A stretch of 64,000 bases of DNA from Effrenium voratum. Lineage: Eukaryota > Sar > Dinophyceae > Suessiales > Symbiodiniaceae. The notes beneath the pieces are model-generated. The model was not told the DNA's origin. It worked only from the letters and a program-made list of their open reading frames with translations, and did not search any database. Within the stretch, counting starts at the first letter, position 1. Each line of letters starts with the position of its first letter. Below, piece after piece: positions 27,480 through 38,720 of this stretch. Location: positions 1,262,867-1,326,866 of the forward strand of contig CAUJNA010000491.1 of the NCBI GenBank assembly GCA_963377175.1, written 5' to 3'. The translations under genes and the position numbers were made by a program.

Positions 27480-28490
27480 TGCATGTGAGCCATTTGATGT
27501 GTGTGGGTGTGTGTGTTGTTCCTTGTTCTTGGGGCTTGTCGCCCTTCGCCGCGCCGCCTTCTCGTTTGTCTTGGTGTGTGTGTGTGTGTGTGTGTCTGTT
27601 TGTGTGTGTGTGTTGTGCCTCGTTCTTGGGGCTTGTCGCCCTTCGCCGCGCCGCCTTCACGTTTGTCTTGGTGTGTGTGTGTGTGTTGTTCCTTGTTCTT
27701 GGGGCTTGTCGCCCTTCGCCGGGCCGCCTTCTCGTTTGTCTTGGTGTGCGTGTGTGTGTCTGTTTGTGTGTTGTGCCTTTTTCTTGGGGCTTGTCGCCCT
27801 TCGCCGCGCCGCCTTCTCGTTTGTCTTGGTGTGTGTGTGTGTGTGTGTGTGTGCGTCTGTTTGTGTGTGTGTTGTTCCTTGTTCTTGGGGCTTGTCGCCC
27901 TTCGCCGCGCCGCCTTTCACGTTTGTCTTGGTGTGTGTGTGTGTGTGTCTGTTTGTGTTTGTGTGTGTGTGTGTGTGTTGTTCCTTGTTCTTGGGGCTTG
28001 TCGCCCTTCGCCGCGCCGCCTTCACGTTTGTCTTGGTGTGTGTGTGTGTGTGTGTGTGTCTGTTTGTGTGTTGTGCCTTGTTCTTGGGGCTTGTCGCCCT
28101 TCGCCGCGCCGCCTTCTCGTTTGTCTTGGTGTGTGTGTGTGTGTGTGCGTCTGTTTTTGTTTGTGTGTGTTGTTCCTTGTTCTTGGGGCTTGTCGCCCTT
28201 CGCCGCGCCGCCTTTCACGTTTGTCTTGGTGTGTGTGTGCCTGTTTGTGTTTGTGTGTGTTGTTCCTTGTTCTTGGGGCTTGTCGCCCTTCGCCGCGCCG
28301 CCTTCACGTTTGTCTTGGTGTGTGTGTGTGTGTCTGTTTGTGTGTTGCGCCTTGTTCTTGGGGCTTGTCGCCCTTCGCTGCGCCGCCTTCTTTTCTGACT
28401 TGGGGTGTGTGTGTGTGTGTGCGGGTGTTTGTGTGTTGTTCCTTGTTTTTAAGGGCTTGTCACCCTTCGCCGCGCCGCAGGTTTTTTGCT
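27480..28490. repeat. GT-rich minisatellite array (~11 units)
   Basis: About eleven tandem units, each with a conserved ~60-bp core (TTCTTGGGGCTTGTCGCCCT ... CGCCGCGCCGCCTT) and a variable (TG)n tract ending in TTGTTCC or TTGTGCC. Unit length varies with the TG run (roughly 75-110 bp). All three plus-strand frames stay open, giving long CVCVCV-type frames, and the minus strand gives HTHTHT. None of these should be read as a protein. It precedes the LINE ORF1 and may be a LINE 5' region or an unrelated satellite. Confidence 0.9.
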
Positions 28491-28727
28491 GGCATTTCGA
28501 GTGTACCTTCAGGTGTGCATGCTGGCTTCACTCAAAACGAATTGCGCACGGGCTGCCAGATGGAACCTCTAGTATTGGCCTGATCTTGGATGCAGAGTAT
28601 TGCGCGTCATTGCTCTCCCACTAGGAGGGTACATGTTTGCAGGCAGCTTGAGCTATTGATTGACGGGTGGCAATGTGGCCCGAGGTAACTTTTTAGTGTT
28701 TTGCTGTTCCCCTTCCCCTTTAGAGCC

Positions 28728-29717
28728 ATGAGTGCTTGGGATTCGCACATCCGCATCCACTTTAGCTTGGAGAGTTGGATCCGTTGGGCTGAGGCAGATG
28801 TCAAGAAACCATCCAGCCCCAAGCCTAACCATGACCACTGGGCGGAGCAGTGGGAACAGGAATTTATAGAGGAGTTTGAAAGGTCAAGCTCCAAGCTGAC
28901 CACAAAGAGTTCAGAAAACGATGGTGCCCCAGAGGCCCGTCAGCCCAAAAGAGCGCTGGTAGGTACTCAGGAAGCCCAGGCTATGGAACCCAGACTGGAG
29001 AAGAAGGCACGTGTGTATCTGGAAAAGTCCAGCACGTCGAACACCTTCCTTGACGAGGTTCAGACCGGTGACTTGGTTGACCACCAGGAGGGTGATGGTC
29101 AGGGTCAGATGCAGGGTTCTGAAGGGGTGGCCTTGTCCTTGTTGAAAATCAAGGACATCAATCAGTACGAGCAGACCCTTCGGAACTGGCATTCTAAGGT
29201 GGCTGAGGCCTCAGGGGATTTCCGTACAGCCTTGCAGGTTACGTTCACGCCGGGCGTGGCCAGCGCCAGAGGACTTCACGAACTGGCCTCCGGCATGGGA
29301 ATCCAGATTCTTGCCCAAAAGGCAAACGAAGGTGGTGTTGTGGTGCCTTGCCCTTTCGCCACGGTTTCCGGGGACAACGTCCAGCCTGCTCTGATCGTTG
29401 TCTTTAAGCGAGCTCCCGGTGAACAGAAGATCACGCTACAGGCAAACCTAAGACAAAGGACTGTGGTGGCCAAGGGGCGCCGTGGAGCTGTCGAGGCTCA
29501 CATCGAGAGCCTTCTTGCCTTTCTAGGCCAGAGACTTGATCATGAAGGCCTCGCTGCAACACGCAGGGGCGTAGGGGATGCATCAAAGCATGCGCCGGTG
29601 TTCTTTGTGGGGTGTTGCACTTTGCCAGTTCGGTTTGCTGTAGATTGGGCACAGCTTGTCAAATTCAAGAAGTCGTGGTTTGAGCCACGCTTCTCAACAC
29701 TTGGAGTGCATGGATAA
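28728..29717 (+). CDS. LINE ORF1-like protein (~329 aa)
   Basis: An open frame beginning MSAWDSHIRIHF (an upstream Met nine codons earlier is possible). The N-terminal half is acidic and charged (EQWEQEFIEEFERSSS, PKRALVGTQEAQAMEPRLEKKAR). The C-terminal half is better ordered (INQYEQTLRNWHSKVAEAS, FRTALQVTFTPGVASARG, PGEQKITLQANLRQRTVVAKG, RGAVEAHIESLLAFLGQRL). It lies ~0.4 kb before a LINE-type endonuclease in the same orientation, the position of ORF1 in two-ORF LINEs. No RRM or zinc knuckle is recognisable, so the assignment rests on position. The frame is intact, unlike ORF2. Confidence 0.5.
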   Translation: MSAWDSHIRIHFSLESWIRWAEADVKKPSSPKPNHDHWAEQWEQEFIEEFERSSSKLTTKSSENDGAPEARQPKRALVGTQEAQAMEPRLEKKARVYLEKSSTSNTFLDEVQTGDLVDHQEGDGQGQMQGSEGVALSLLKIKDINQYEQTLRNWHSKVAEASGDFRTALQVTFTPGVASARGLHELASGMGIQILAQKANEGGVVVPCPFATVSGDNVQPALIVVFKRAPGEQKITLQANLRQRTVVAKGRRGAVEAHIESLLAFLGQRLDHEGLAATRRGVGDASKHAPVFFVGCCTLPVRFAVDWAQLVKFKKSWFEPRFSTLGVHG

Positions 29718-30091
29718 GACATGCAGCATCGAAGCTTTTCAAGCCTTCGAAGTTGAAAACTGATTTTTGGCCCTCTTCTGTTTCGTGATGTGGCAGTCAT
29801 GATGCTGTGGCAGGGTTGCTGCTTTTGTTTTTGTTCTTCCTTTTTCCCCTGAGGTTGTTGCTCTTGTTGTTTTTTCCTGCTGTTTTTTTTGTTGGTCCGC
29901 TGCTACTGTTAACATCGCTTCCGCCAGTACAAGGGCATTAAGGTCCAGCCCCCCGCGGTGGTAGCCTAGGGACACATGGCGATGACGCTCCGCAGGTGAC
30001 AGCCATGCATGAGGTGCTAGCGCGTTTTTTCCTCGACTGGCTGCAAACAAGCCCAAAGAAGTTGGAGAGAGCCCTCTTCGGAGGTTTCTGA

Positions 30092-32443
30092 GGCAAAACT
30101 GTCATCCCGAACCTTGAAGCACGTGCGAAAAATGAAATAATTTCCCCGTATATTGGGGCCGTGCCGATCACGAAGCTTGAGAGTGACTTGGGAGCTGTGG
30201 TTTCTCAAAAGATAGGCATTGGTTGCTTAAACCCAGGACGCTCTGGATTCACTCAGTTGGGGACGGACCGCCTCATGCACTGGAGGCTTTGGGCAATGGC
30301 GTCGGCCATGCAGGATCACAGTTTGGGTATCTTGGCGCTCCCAGGGGCAAGAATGCCCCCTGGAGCTCTCCTGCCGGACCTTTTTCCCGCTGTGGGTTGG
30401 AGTCAGATCTGTCGGTGTCACACAGCAGGGTTTTTCATAGACAGCGACCTTGCTGAGTCTGTTGTAGTTTTAGAGGATTACTGCTCGGACCGCTGTTGCT
30501 GGATCCAAGTTCAACCAGCGCCTGCATCACGTCGACCGGACCTTGTCTGCTGTAGTTTTTATTGCCAGCCTGGAGGCGATGGTGACACATGGCAGTTTTT
30601 GATTGATTCATTTGCAGCTTTGAAGCAAACTTTCCCTCGCGCTGACTTTATTTTGACGGGGGATGGCAATGCCCATTTCAGCTTCTTGGTTGATCACCCA
30701 CCAACATGCAGATGCATACATTGTTGCCAATCAGCGCAAGATGCGCGAATAGAGGAACTTGTCAAACTGGCGGGTCTACGCAACGCCAACGTGCCTACGC
30801 ATGTCTCAGGCACCGCCATCAATTTGATCCTCGCCTCAGGGACGCTGAGTTTGCCATTCTTCAAAGTTGATGAACTTGTGGGAAGCTCCGACCACCATCT
30901 TGTGTACACTAAGGTCGCGTTTGATCGGGAGAGTGCAAACAGAAGCAACTTGGGGAGAATTGCGTGGCTCTCAGGTGGGATCTGGGATGTGGCCTTGCAG
31001 GAGATTGCTGTTCCTTTGGGCGCCCTGGCTGAAGCCATTGAGGCGGTGCTGAGACTAACGGGAAGAGACGGGGCAGTGCCTACCATCTTGCGCGGTAAAA
31101 AGCTCAGACGCAACACTTTGGACACAGCAGCGTGGTCCAGGGATGTGCTACTGGTTCTGGCAGGCCATTGCGCAGAAGCAGTCAAAGTCAAGGCAACGCA
31201 ACCACAAGGTCCCAGAAGCTTGAATCCGGCCAGCTTTGCTTGTGACCGAGATTTCCGTGAGGCAGTCCGAGAAGCTGTCAACGAGGAGCAGAGCAGAGCG
31301 GTTTGCCAATACACCCAACTTAGGAGCGAGGACAAAGGGGCAGCTGAGAGGTTTCTATCCAACTTTCTGAACAGGGAGCACTTTGAAGTCAATTTGGTTG
31401 ATGAAGTAACGGGCGCTGCCTTGACCGATGAAAACATGCTGGAAGCCTTGATGGAAGACATGATCGGCAGGGCGCGCAACAACTTTGAGCATGACGCCGT
31501 GTTTTTGCAAGGTGTCCAACATGAGGTTGGTGACTTCAGACGAAAATGTATGCAGGACCGTATTTCGGTTAACATGTTTGATTTGCTTAAGGGTCCACGG
31601 CAAAGGTAGACCAAAAGCAACATGAAACCTATCACATCCAAGAATCCGGAGGGGTGAAAGGGTAACTCGCATTGCCCAAGTCAGACACTTGATGCACATG
31701 TCAATGTGTGTGTGACACTGTGTGTGCACGACAAAAACAGCCCAACCTTTCGACAAGATCTTGGGGAGACTTGGGCTGTTGTTGTCCAACAGCACTTGGC
31801 TCTTGGCTCACTGAGCTTGAGGAAGTCCTCCAGAAATGTTCGGCTTCCAAAAAATGCCTGAAGGGTTGCTTCTCTCTGATTAAGTCACCAAACCAGGCCA
31901 GCCGGCAAGTCACGCTGGCTTTGGCCAGCCTCAGCAGGCGCTTCGGCCTCACTTCTTCTTTATGGTCGCTAAGGCAGTTTTCGCACATCAGGAAGTCTGG
32001 TAGTCGCAATGTGCGACACATCAAGTGCCTTCGCCCAGTGAGTTCGGTTTCTGACATGGCACACGTGGTTGACGGGCTATGGATAGGCCGAAACAGACTT
32101 TTTCTGGAGCGCATGGCAGGACCGGGGCAGGCGGGTGGAGTTTCCAGTCCGCAGTTCTTGGTCTTAGCCTTGGTCTTGCTGACTGAACTGCGGTCTTTCC
32201 AAGGGCTGCCTCTGTATTTTGCGATTCTGGACCTACGCTGGGCTTTCGATGTTGCCTTGTTGCCTTGCATGAAGCTTGCCTGTGCACAGGCAGGTGTTGC
32301 TGGGGTGGACTGGCTGTTGCTGGATGATGTCATGGACATGGACACGCAGTGCGTACAACTACATGGCTTACTGTCAGAGGTCTTCACACTGGGGTGCGGC
32401 ATTGCACAAGGGAGGCGTTTTAGTGTACATGTCTTCAACGTCT
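30092..32443 (+). pseudogene. LINE ORF2 remnant: endonuclease plus start of reverse transcriptase
   Basis: The apurinic-type endonuclease (exonuclease-endonuclease-phosphatase fold) spans about 30,200-30,960: NPGRSGF at the start, ILTGDGNAHFSFL for the central Asp/Asn, GTAINLILAS, then GSSDHHLVYTKV with the Ser-Asp-His motif. After a shift near 31,610-31,700 the RT begins: RPVSSVSDMAHVVDG, YFAILDLRWAFD (catalytic Asp motif), GCGIAQGRRFSVHVFN. The frame ends at 32,443 because four bases (GGAC) present in the second copy are missing. The YVDD box is lost with a 1.3-kb deletion. It is dead as written and is the 5' part of the duplicated LINE. Confidence 0.8.
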
Positions 32444-34560
32444 AAGTTGGCTTAAAGTTGAAATTGACAAAGCTTTGCCTCATGGGGTGAGCGCCTGGCT
32501 GCCACCGCAGATAGCAAGAGCTTTGGCTCACCATGGTTTACTTGACACACCTGCAGATCTTGTTTCCTGCCCATCACCAGTGAGCTTGAAGCAGGTCACT
32601 TGCTACTTGCAAACACACTTGTCGCAGCAGGTCTTTGACGCGTCAGTCCCGTGCAGGGCACGACCGGCTGTTGGAGCGATCGCCCGCCCTTGACGATCTG
32701 CAGGCTCTTCTGTTGTAGCACTTGTGGGCGGTTGCCTGAAGCTAGTTCTACAGGAGTGAGGAGACGCAGCGTTGGTGCGGCATAGTTGTTGCCAGGGAAG
32801 AAAGAGGAGGAGGGTTCATTACGCGCCTTGGACGGGATTTGGCAACGTTAGCTGGGGAGGGTCTTGCACGCTGAGCAACCAGTGGCCAGTGAAAGACCTG
32901 GGTCATGTTGCTGCCAGCGTTGCCTGGCGCAGCCCGCATCCTGGACAATAGGAGGATATCCATGTCCGGTTTACGGGCTCGCTGGGCGCCAACCATTGGG
33001 GTGCATTACTGGCGCACCGCTTGGTTGTGATGGCCATACAGATACAGATACAGATACAGATGAGGAGCCTCGGACGGGCCGGCGGGCGCGGGGCGACTGT
33101 TTGTGCCACCAGCACCCTGTTCACCTTCGTCACTGTCGGGTGTCCGGCTAGGAGTTCCGATCTGGAAGAAGGCGGGGGCGATAGCATCAGTGATCGGTGG
33201 ATTTTCAGGGAGTCCTCCGTTTCCAGGAACGACAGCAGCTGTCGATTCCTAGGTGCCATCGTCGGTGTCCTTCTCAGACATCGGGGCATTGGAGCTAAGT
33301 CCGGACCCAGCAGAGTGGATGGGAACATCAACAGGGTCATGGTGGGCGGGGGGACGAGAGCGCAACCGAAGAGCAGCTTCACGTCTTTCAGGTGACTCGG
33401 AGCTCCTTTTAGTAGCTCGGGCTCGGGAGTCAGTGCCGGTTTGTCCCGGCGGGAGATCGCGAGACGACGACCCACGCTGTTGGGCTTGACCATGATCAGC
33501 TTGATTAAGATCGAGTCGTTGGGCGACATCATGAACAAAGGGCTTCGGCGACAGGACCTTGGCGACGCGGCTTGGTGCGAGCGAGCTTCATCAATGGCAT
33601 CAAGAACTCCAAGAATGGTCTCATCATCCTCGTTGCCCCTTCTAGGTGGCTGGTGGAACGGGATGCCGAGGAGGAAGGGAGTAAGTAGATCCATTCCCAG
33701 GTGAATCCTGCTCGAATCCATCACTGGTACGATGATGGGAGTGCTCCTCAAGGTCGATCACAGCTGGGGCGGACTCTTTTCGAGTCCGTTCTCGATGATG
33801 CGGAAAGTGGATTTGGGCCTGCTGTTTCGCGGCCCGCATCTTGTTCATGAGTACCTGACATTGGGTCGTGCGGATTTGAGCCTGCGTTGTAGCGGCTCGC
33901 ATCCCGTTCGTACCTGAGGCCGGGTTCGATGGAATTGAGCCAGCGTTGTAGCGGCCCGCATCCTGTTGTTGAGTACCTGACGATGGATCGGTTGGAATCG
34001 AGCCAGCGTTGTAGCGGCTCGCATCCGTGCCTGAGGGTGGCTGTGGGTTCGAGCCAGCGTTTTAGCGGCTCGCATCCTGATGATGGGTACCTGACATGTA
34101 AGATGACACTGCATCCGGGATGAAGTCCAAATCAGCCTGGCTAGGATGATCATCAGTGGTGATGGCTGCAAATGAACCTGAAACGGAAGGACGGCCTGCT
34201 GTTTGCGGCCAGTCTTCACTTGCCCGATCGCCCGAGTCGAGTTGGCCCGGACCTGCAACATGAGAAGGGGAAAATTCCTCAATGGGCCACCCGGCAAAGG
34301 GCAAATCGGACCGGGAAGGCCGGGAAGGTTGGGATCTCCAATCAGCATCAAAAAGGGATTGAATATCAATGTTCCCAACCGAAAGGGCACCCGAGTCGAC
34401 GGCGATGCATTCAAAGTCGCACCTCCGAGAAGCTGTCCTCGAGCTGAAAGGCCACGAAGGGAAGGGTAGGCGAAATCGACGGCAGGACCTGGTTCGGAGG
34501 GACCACAGCCTCTTCTAGAAAGGGTTCCATCACCGGGGGAAGGGGCCACAGCCGGCTGTC
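32197..34560. repeat. Tandem duplication, copy 1 (with internal 1.3-kb deletion)
   Basis: Nearly identical to 34561-38201. Relative to that copy it lacks 35015-36331 (RT YVDD box to LINE 3' end), which is replaced by an unrelated 86-bp filler at 32641-32726. It begins TTCCAAGGGCTGCCTCTG inside the LINE RT and ends at GGGCCACAGCCGGCTGTC, where copy 2 starts. The minus strand contains degenerate, compositionally biased open frames of unknown origin (32,900-34,500). Confidence 0.9.
33840..34090 (-). repeat. DASRYNAGS-type minisatellite, copy 1
   Basis: About five imperfect units of ~57-63 bp around the core GAGCCAGCGTTGTAGCGGCTC (plus strand; 20 of these bases suffice to find it). On the minus strand they encode repeats of the type DASRYNAGS-x(4-8)-SGT. 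The same array is at 37480-37730 in copy 2, with slightly different units. It may be a repeat domain of a gag-like protein or a plain minisatellite. Confidence 0.7.
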
Positions 34561-36390
34561 TTCCAAGGGCTGCCTCTGTATTTTGCGATTCTGGACCTAC
34601 GCTGGGCTTTCGATGTTGCCTTGTTGCCTTGCATGAAGCTTGCCTGTGCACAGGCAGGTGTTGCTGGGGTGGACTGGCTGTTGCTGGATGATGTCATGGA
34701 CATGGACACGCAGTGCGTACAACTACATGGCTTACACTTACTGTCAGAGGTCTTCACACTGGGGTGCGGCATTGCACAAGGGAGGCGTTTTAGTGTACAT
34801 GTCTTCAACGGACTTCTAAGTTGGCTTAAAGTTGAAATTGACAAAGCTTTGCCTCATGGGGTGGGCGCCTGGCTGCCACCGCAGATAGCAAGAGCTTTGG
34901 CTCACCATGGTTTACTTGACACACCTGCAGATCTTGTTTCCTGCCCATCACCAGTGAGCTTGAAGCAGGTCACTTGCTACTTGCAAACACACTTGTCGCA
35001 GCAGGTCTTTGACGAGGCTTTGAGAGAAGCGCTCTCCAATCTGCCATCATTTGCGGACAGGTGCGCTCTGCTTGACTCCTTAGGCACTCATCGAATTGGG
35101 CCACTGCAATACGTGGACGACACCACAGTGCCTTGCCCCTCGCCCGGAGCTTTGCGGGCTATTGTGGGAAGGCACAAGGGCTCTGCTTGCAGCGCCTACG
35201 CTAGGACGACCAAATCTAATTTCCATTACGGCGCAAACAAGACATGCGCGCTAGCCATGATGGGTAGCCCGGAGCTGGACCAGGACACCCTTGACTGCCA
35301 GGTAGTGGACCAGAAGAGCATCTTGGGCGTGTTGGTTGATTCTCAGCTCACTTTTGCGCCGTGGCTTCTACAAACAATTTCAAAGGCGTGGAAGCTGTTC
35401 GAGGCTATGTGTCACACTGCAGAGGCCGCAGGTTTCTCAGCCCCAGTTGTGGCCGCGCAAGTCATCACGCGTATTCACCCTGCTGTCCTCTTTCCAGCGC
35501 CCTTCCTGGCAGTTGCCCCATCTGTTCTCCGCAAGCTGGATTTTTTGCAGTGGAGGATGGCCAAGACCATCTTGGGGTGTCGCTACCAGAAGGAGCTCAG
35601 ACATCACGTAGCGGTAGCGCAGTGCGGCTGGAACTTGCGCCTTGGCACTTGCCTACTCTTGGAAGTAGCTATGTACCAAGCGCGGATGCACTTCTTGCCA
35701 GCTGAGCACCCTACTGTCGTCTTGGGCTCTCTGATTGAAACTTTGCCTTGTGCGTCTTCGTTCTCCAAGGTTTGTGACTTGTTCCAACAAGCTGACCTTC
35801 ATGAGTCCGTACCGGCGATCAGGTCTTGCGGGCTTTTTGCAGGCGACCAGATAGAGCTGGCGCGGAGGGAGCCCAGACTCAGAAAGAAGTTGCTTTCCCG
35901 CTACCGCCGAGAAATCCTTCTTCCTCTATTTTTGGAACACGACCGTCGGCAACTCTGCCAGCACTTGAACGAACCCATGCAGGGGCTGGGCGGAGTCACG
36001 CTGGGGCAGTTGCAGTTTCAATCAGTGGCTTGGGTATGGGAGGACCTTGGCATCGACCTTAGTGACGTGGATATCACGTGGTTCAATTTTCGGGCCTGGA
36101 GTATTGTCCGCGTCACGGGAAGATGGCCTCTGCCTTTGCTTGGACGACTTGAGCTGCCAAGGTTGTTTGACTGTCCGTCTTGCGCCGCAGGCGCAGTCCC
36201 AGTCAGCCATGTGTTTTGCGCTTGCGTGAGCACCGCTGGTTTGACTAGACAACTCTGCTCTGTCTCCCCGGGCATGCCTCCACGGCAAAGCGAGGGCAGC
36301 TTTCTCGAACACACAGATGATGTGGTTTGTCGGCGGTTGCCTGAAGCTAGTTCTACAGGAGTGAGGAGACGCAGCGTTGGTGCGGCATAG
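34561..36390 (+). pseudogene. LINE reverse transcriptase, 3' part with zinc knuckle
   Basis: Open from the duplication junction to a TAG at 36388-36390 (~610 codons). It has YFAILDLRWAFD at the start, GCGIAQGRRFSVHVFNG, then LQYVDDTTVP (YVDD catalytic box, near 35,110), SKSNFHYGANKTC-like KSNFHYGANKTCAL, and DQKSILGVLVDSQLTFAPW of the thumb. Near the end, CPSCAAGAVPVSHVFC is a C-x2-C-x8-H-x3-C zinc knuckle as in many LINE ORF2 C-termini. The catalytic residues are kept, but the endonuclease half is missing in this copy because the duplication starts inside RT. It is a 5'-truncated fragment. Confidence 0.82.
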
Positions 36391-37479
36391 TTGTTGCCAG
36401 GCAAAAAAGGGGAGGAGGGTTCAGTACGCGCCTTGGACGGGATTTGGCAACGTTACCTGGGGAGGGTCTTGCACGCTGAGCAACCAGTGGCCAGTGAAAG
36501 ACCTGGGTCATGTTGCTGCCAGCGTCGCCTGGCGCAGCCCGCATTCTGGACAATAGGAGGATATCCATGTCCGGTTTACGGGCTCGCTGGGCGCCAACCA
36601 TTGGGGTGCATTGCTGGCGCACCGCTTGGTTGCGATGGCCATACAGATACAGATACAGATGCAGATGAGGAGCCTCGGACGGGCCGGCGGGCGCGACTGT
36701 TTGTGCCGCGGAGCCTCGGACGGGCCGGCCGCGGGGCGACTGTTTGTGCCACCAGCACCCTGTTCACCTTCGTCACTGTCGGGTGTCCGGCTAGGAGTTC
36801 CGATCTGGAAGAAGGCGGGGACGATAGCATCAGTGATCGGTCGATTTTCAGGGAGTCCTCCGTTTCCAGGAACGACAGCAGCTGTCGATTCCTAGGTGCC
36901 ATCGTCGGTGTCCTTCTCAGACATCGGGGCATTGGAGCTAAGTCCGGGCCCAGCAGAGTGGATGGGAACCTCAACAGGGTCATGGTGGGCGGGGGGACGA
37001 GAGCGCAACCGAAGAGCGTCTTTCAGGTGACTCGGAGCTCCTTTTAGTAGCTTGGGCTCGGGAGTCAGTGCCGGTTTGTCCCGGCGGGAGATCGCGAGAC
37101 GATGACCCACGCTGTTGGGCTTGACCATGATCAGCTTGATTAAGATCGAGTCGTTGGGCGACATCATGAACAAAGGGCTTCGGCGACAGGACCTTGGCGA
37201 CGCGGCTTGGTGCGAGCGAGCTTCATCAATGGCATCAAGAACTCCAGGAATGGTCTCATCATCCTCGTTGCCCCTTCTAGGTGGCTGGTGGAACGGGATG
37301 CCGAGGAGGAAATCGAAGGGAGTAGATCCATTCCCAGGTGAATCCTGCTCGAATCCATCACTGGTACGATGATGGGAGTGCTCCTCAAGGTCGATCACAG
37401 CTGGGGCGGACTCTTTTCGAGTCCGTTCTCGATGATGCGGAAAGTGGATTTGGGCCTGCTGTTTCGCGGCCCGCATCTT

Positions 37480-37730
37480 GTTCATGAGTACCTGACATTG
37501 GGTCGTGCGGATTTGAGCCTGCGTTGTAGCGGCTCGCATCCCGTTCGTGAGTACCTGAGGTCGGGCTCGATGGAATTGAGCCAGCGTTGTAGCGGCTCGC
37601 ATCCTGTTGTTGAGTACCTGACGATGGATCGGTTGGAATTGAGCCAGCGTTGTAGCGGCTCGCATCCGTGCCTGAGGGTGGCTGTGGGTTCGAGCCAGCG
37701 TTGTAGCGGCTCGCATCCTGATCATGGGTA
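37480..37730 (-). repeat. DASRYNAGS-type minisatellite, copy 2
   Basis: Six or so units of the same minisatellite as at 33840-34090, here in a continuous minus-strand frame (37385-37945) reading DASRYNAGS...P...SGTH repeatedly. Units are more uniform than in copy 1, which suggests unit exchange after the duplication. Confidence 0.7.
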
Positions 37731-38392
37731 CCTGACGTGTAAGATGATACTGCATCCGGGATGAAGTCCAAATCAGCCTGGCTAGGATGATCATCAGTGG
37801 TGATGGCTGCAAATGAACCTGAAACGGAAGGACGGCCTGCTGTTTGCGGCCAGTCTTCAATTGCCCGATCGCCCGAGTCGAGTTGGCCCGGACCTGCAAC
37901 ATGAGAAGGGGAAAATTCCTCAACGGGCCACCCGGCAAAGGGCAAATCGGACCGGGAAGGCCGGGAAGGTTGGGATCTCCAATCAGCATCAAAAAGGGAT
38001 TGAATATCAATGTTCCCAACCGAAAGGGCACCCGAGTCGACGGCGATGCATTCAAAGTCGCACCTCCGAGAGGCTGTCCTCGAGCTGAAAGGCCACGAAG
38101 GGAAGGGCTGGCGAAATCGACGGCAGGACCTGGTTCGGAGGGACCACAGCCTCTTCTAGAAAGGGTTCCATCACCGGGGGAAGGGGCCACAGCCGGCTGT
38201 CTACGCCGGGGCATGGAGCGCAGCGTTGCCGCGAAGGGCGTTGGCCTTGTCGTCCACGAAGCCGGGCCCACGGTGCGAAGCTCCCGGAGACGCCATTGTG
38301 TGAACACGTAGGCGAGGAGGAGCAAGTAGCGGGTCACGACCCGCAACCGGGCCACCAGCCCCAGCTCCTAGCTGTTACGGCTGAGAACCTGC

Positions 38393-38720
38393 GGTTTTGG
38401 GCGAACACGTAGTCCAGGGAATCAAAGAGGTACACGTAATCCACGAAGTACCAAAAGAACCCAGTCCCGAGAAGGAGCCGATGACCAGGTTGTGGGTGTG
38501 ACAGTTAAAGACGCCTAAGCCCAGGAAGACCAGCGCGCCCTCCTAGCCCCGACCCGCAGCAGCTCCCAGGTTTTCACAGACTATGCACGTGGAACCTAGT
38601 CCTTCCTGACGGGAAGGAATGAACTTGAGCCAAGCGGCCACTCGGCACGCATGGTTGATGATGAAACAACACGTGAACTAAACACAATATTGAATTGAGC
38701 CAACATTCCCCATCCGACGT
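38393..38720. repeat. Dispersed repeat, member 1
   Basis: Shares GCGGTTTTGGGCG, CAGGGAATCAAA, CACGTAATCCACGAAG, GATGACCAGGTTG, CTGACGGGAAGG, TTGAGCCAAGCGGCCA and GATGAAACAACACGTGAAC, in the same order and orientation, with 45388-45800. Both end in CATCCGA. No ORF is conserved, so this is probably a non-autonomous element or an old duplication. Confidence 0.7.

Larger units (their letters stand above)
34561..38201. repeat. Tandem duplication, copy 2 (full length)
   Basis: Direct repeat of 32197-34560 without the 1.3-kb deletion, ending GCCACAGCCGGCTGT at 38200. The breakpoint joins GGCTGTC to TTCCAAGG with a short shared CTT. Past 38201 the sequence is unique. Within 36,660-36,745 a ~45-bp internal repeat (GGAGCCTCGGACGGGCC) is present only in this copy. 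The segment 36,391-38,200 has no gene that I can support; its minus-strand frames are Arg/Pro/Ser-biased. Confidence 0.9.

Noticed and set aside
27457..28625. Long open frames (CVCVCV, HTHTHT types, up to ~380 codons) over the GT minisatellite
   Set aside because: They are open in all three frames because the repeat lacks stops; the translation is repeat-driven.
36892..38355. 487-codon minus-strand frame with MRAATTLAQ repeats
   Set aside because: It overlaps the DASRYNAGS frame, is an out-of-phase reading of the same minisatellite and has no ordered domain.
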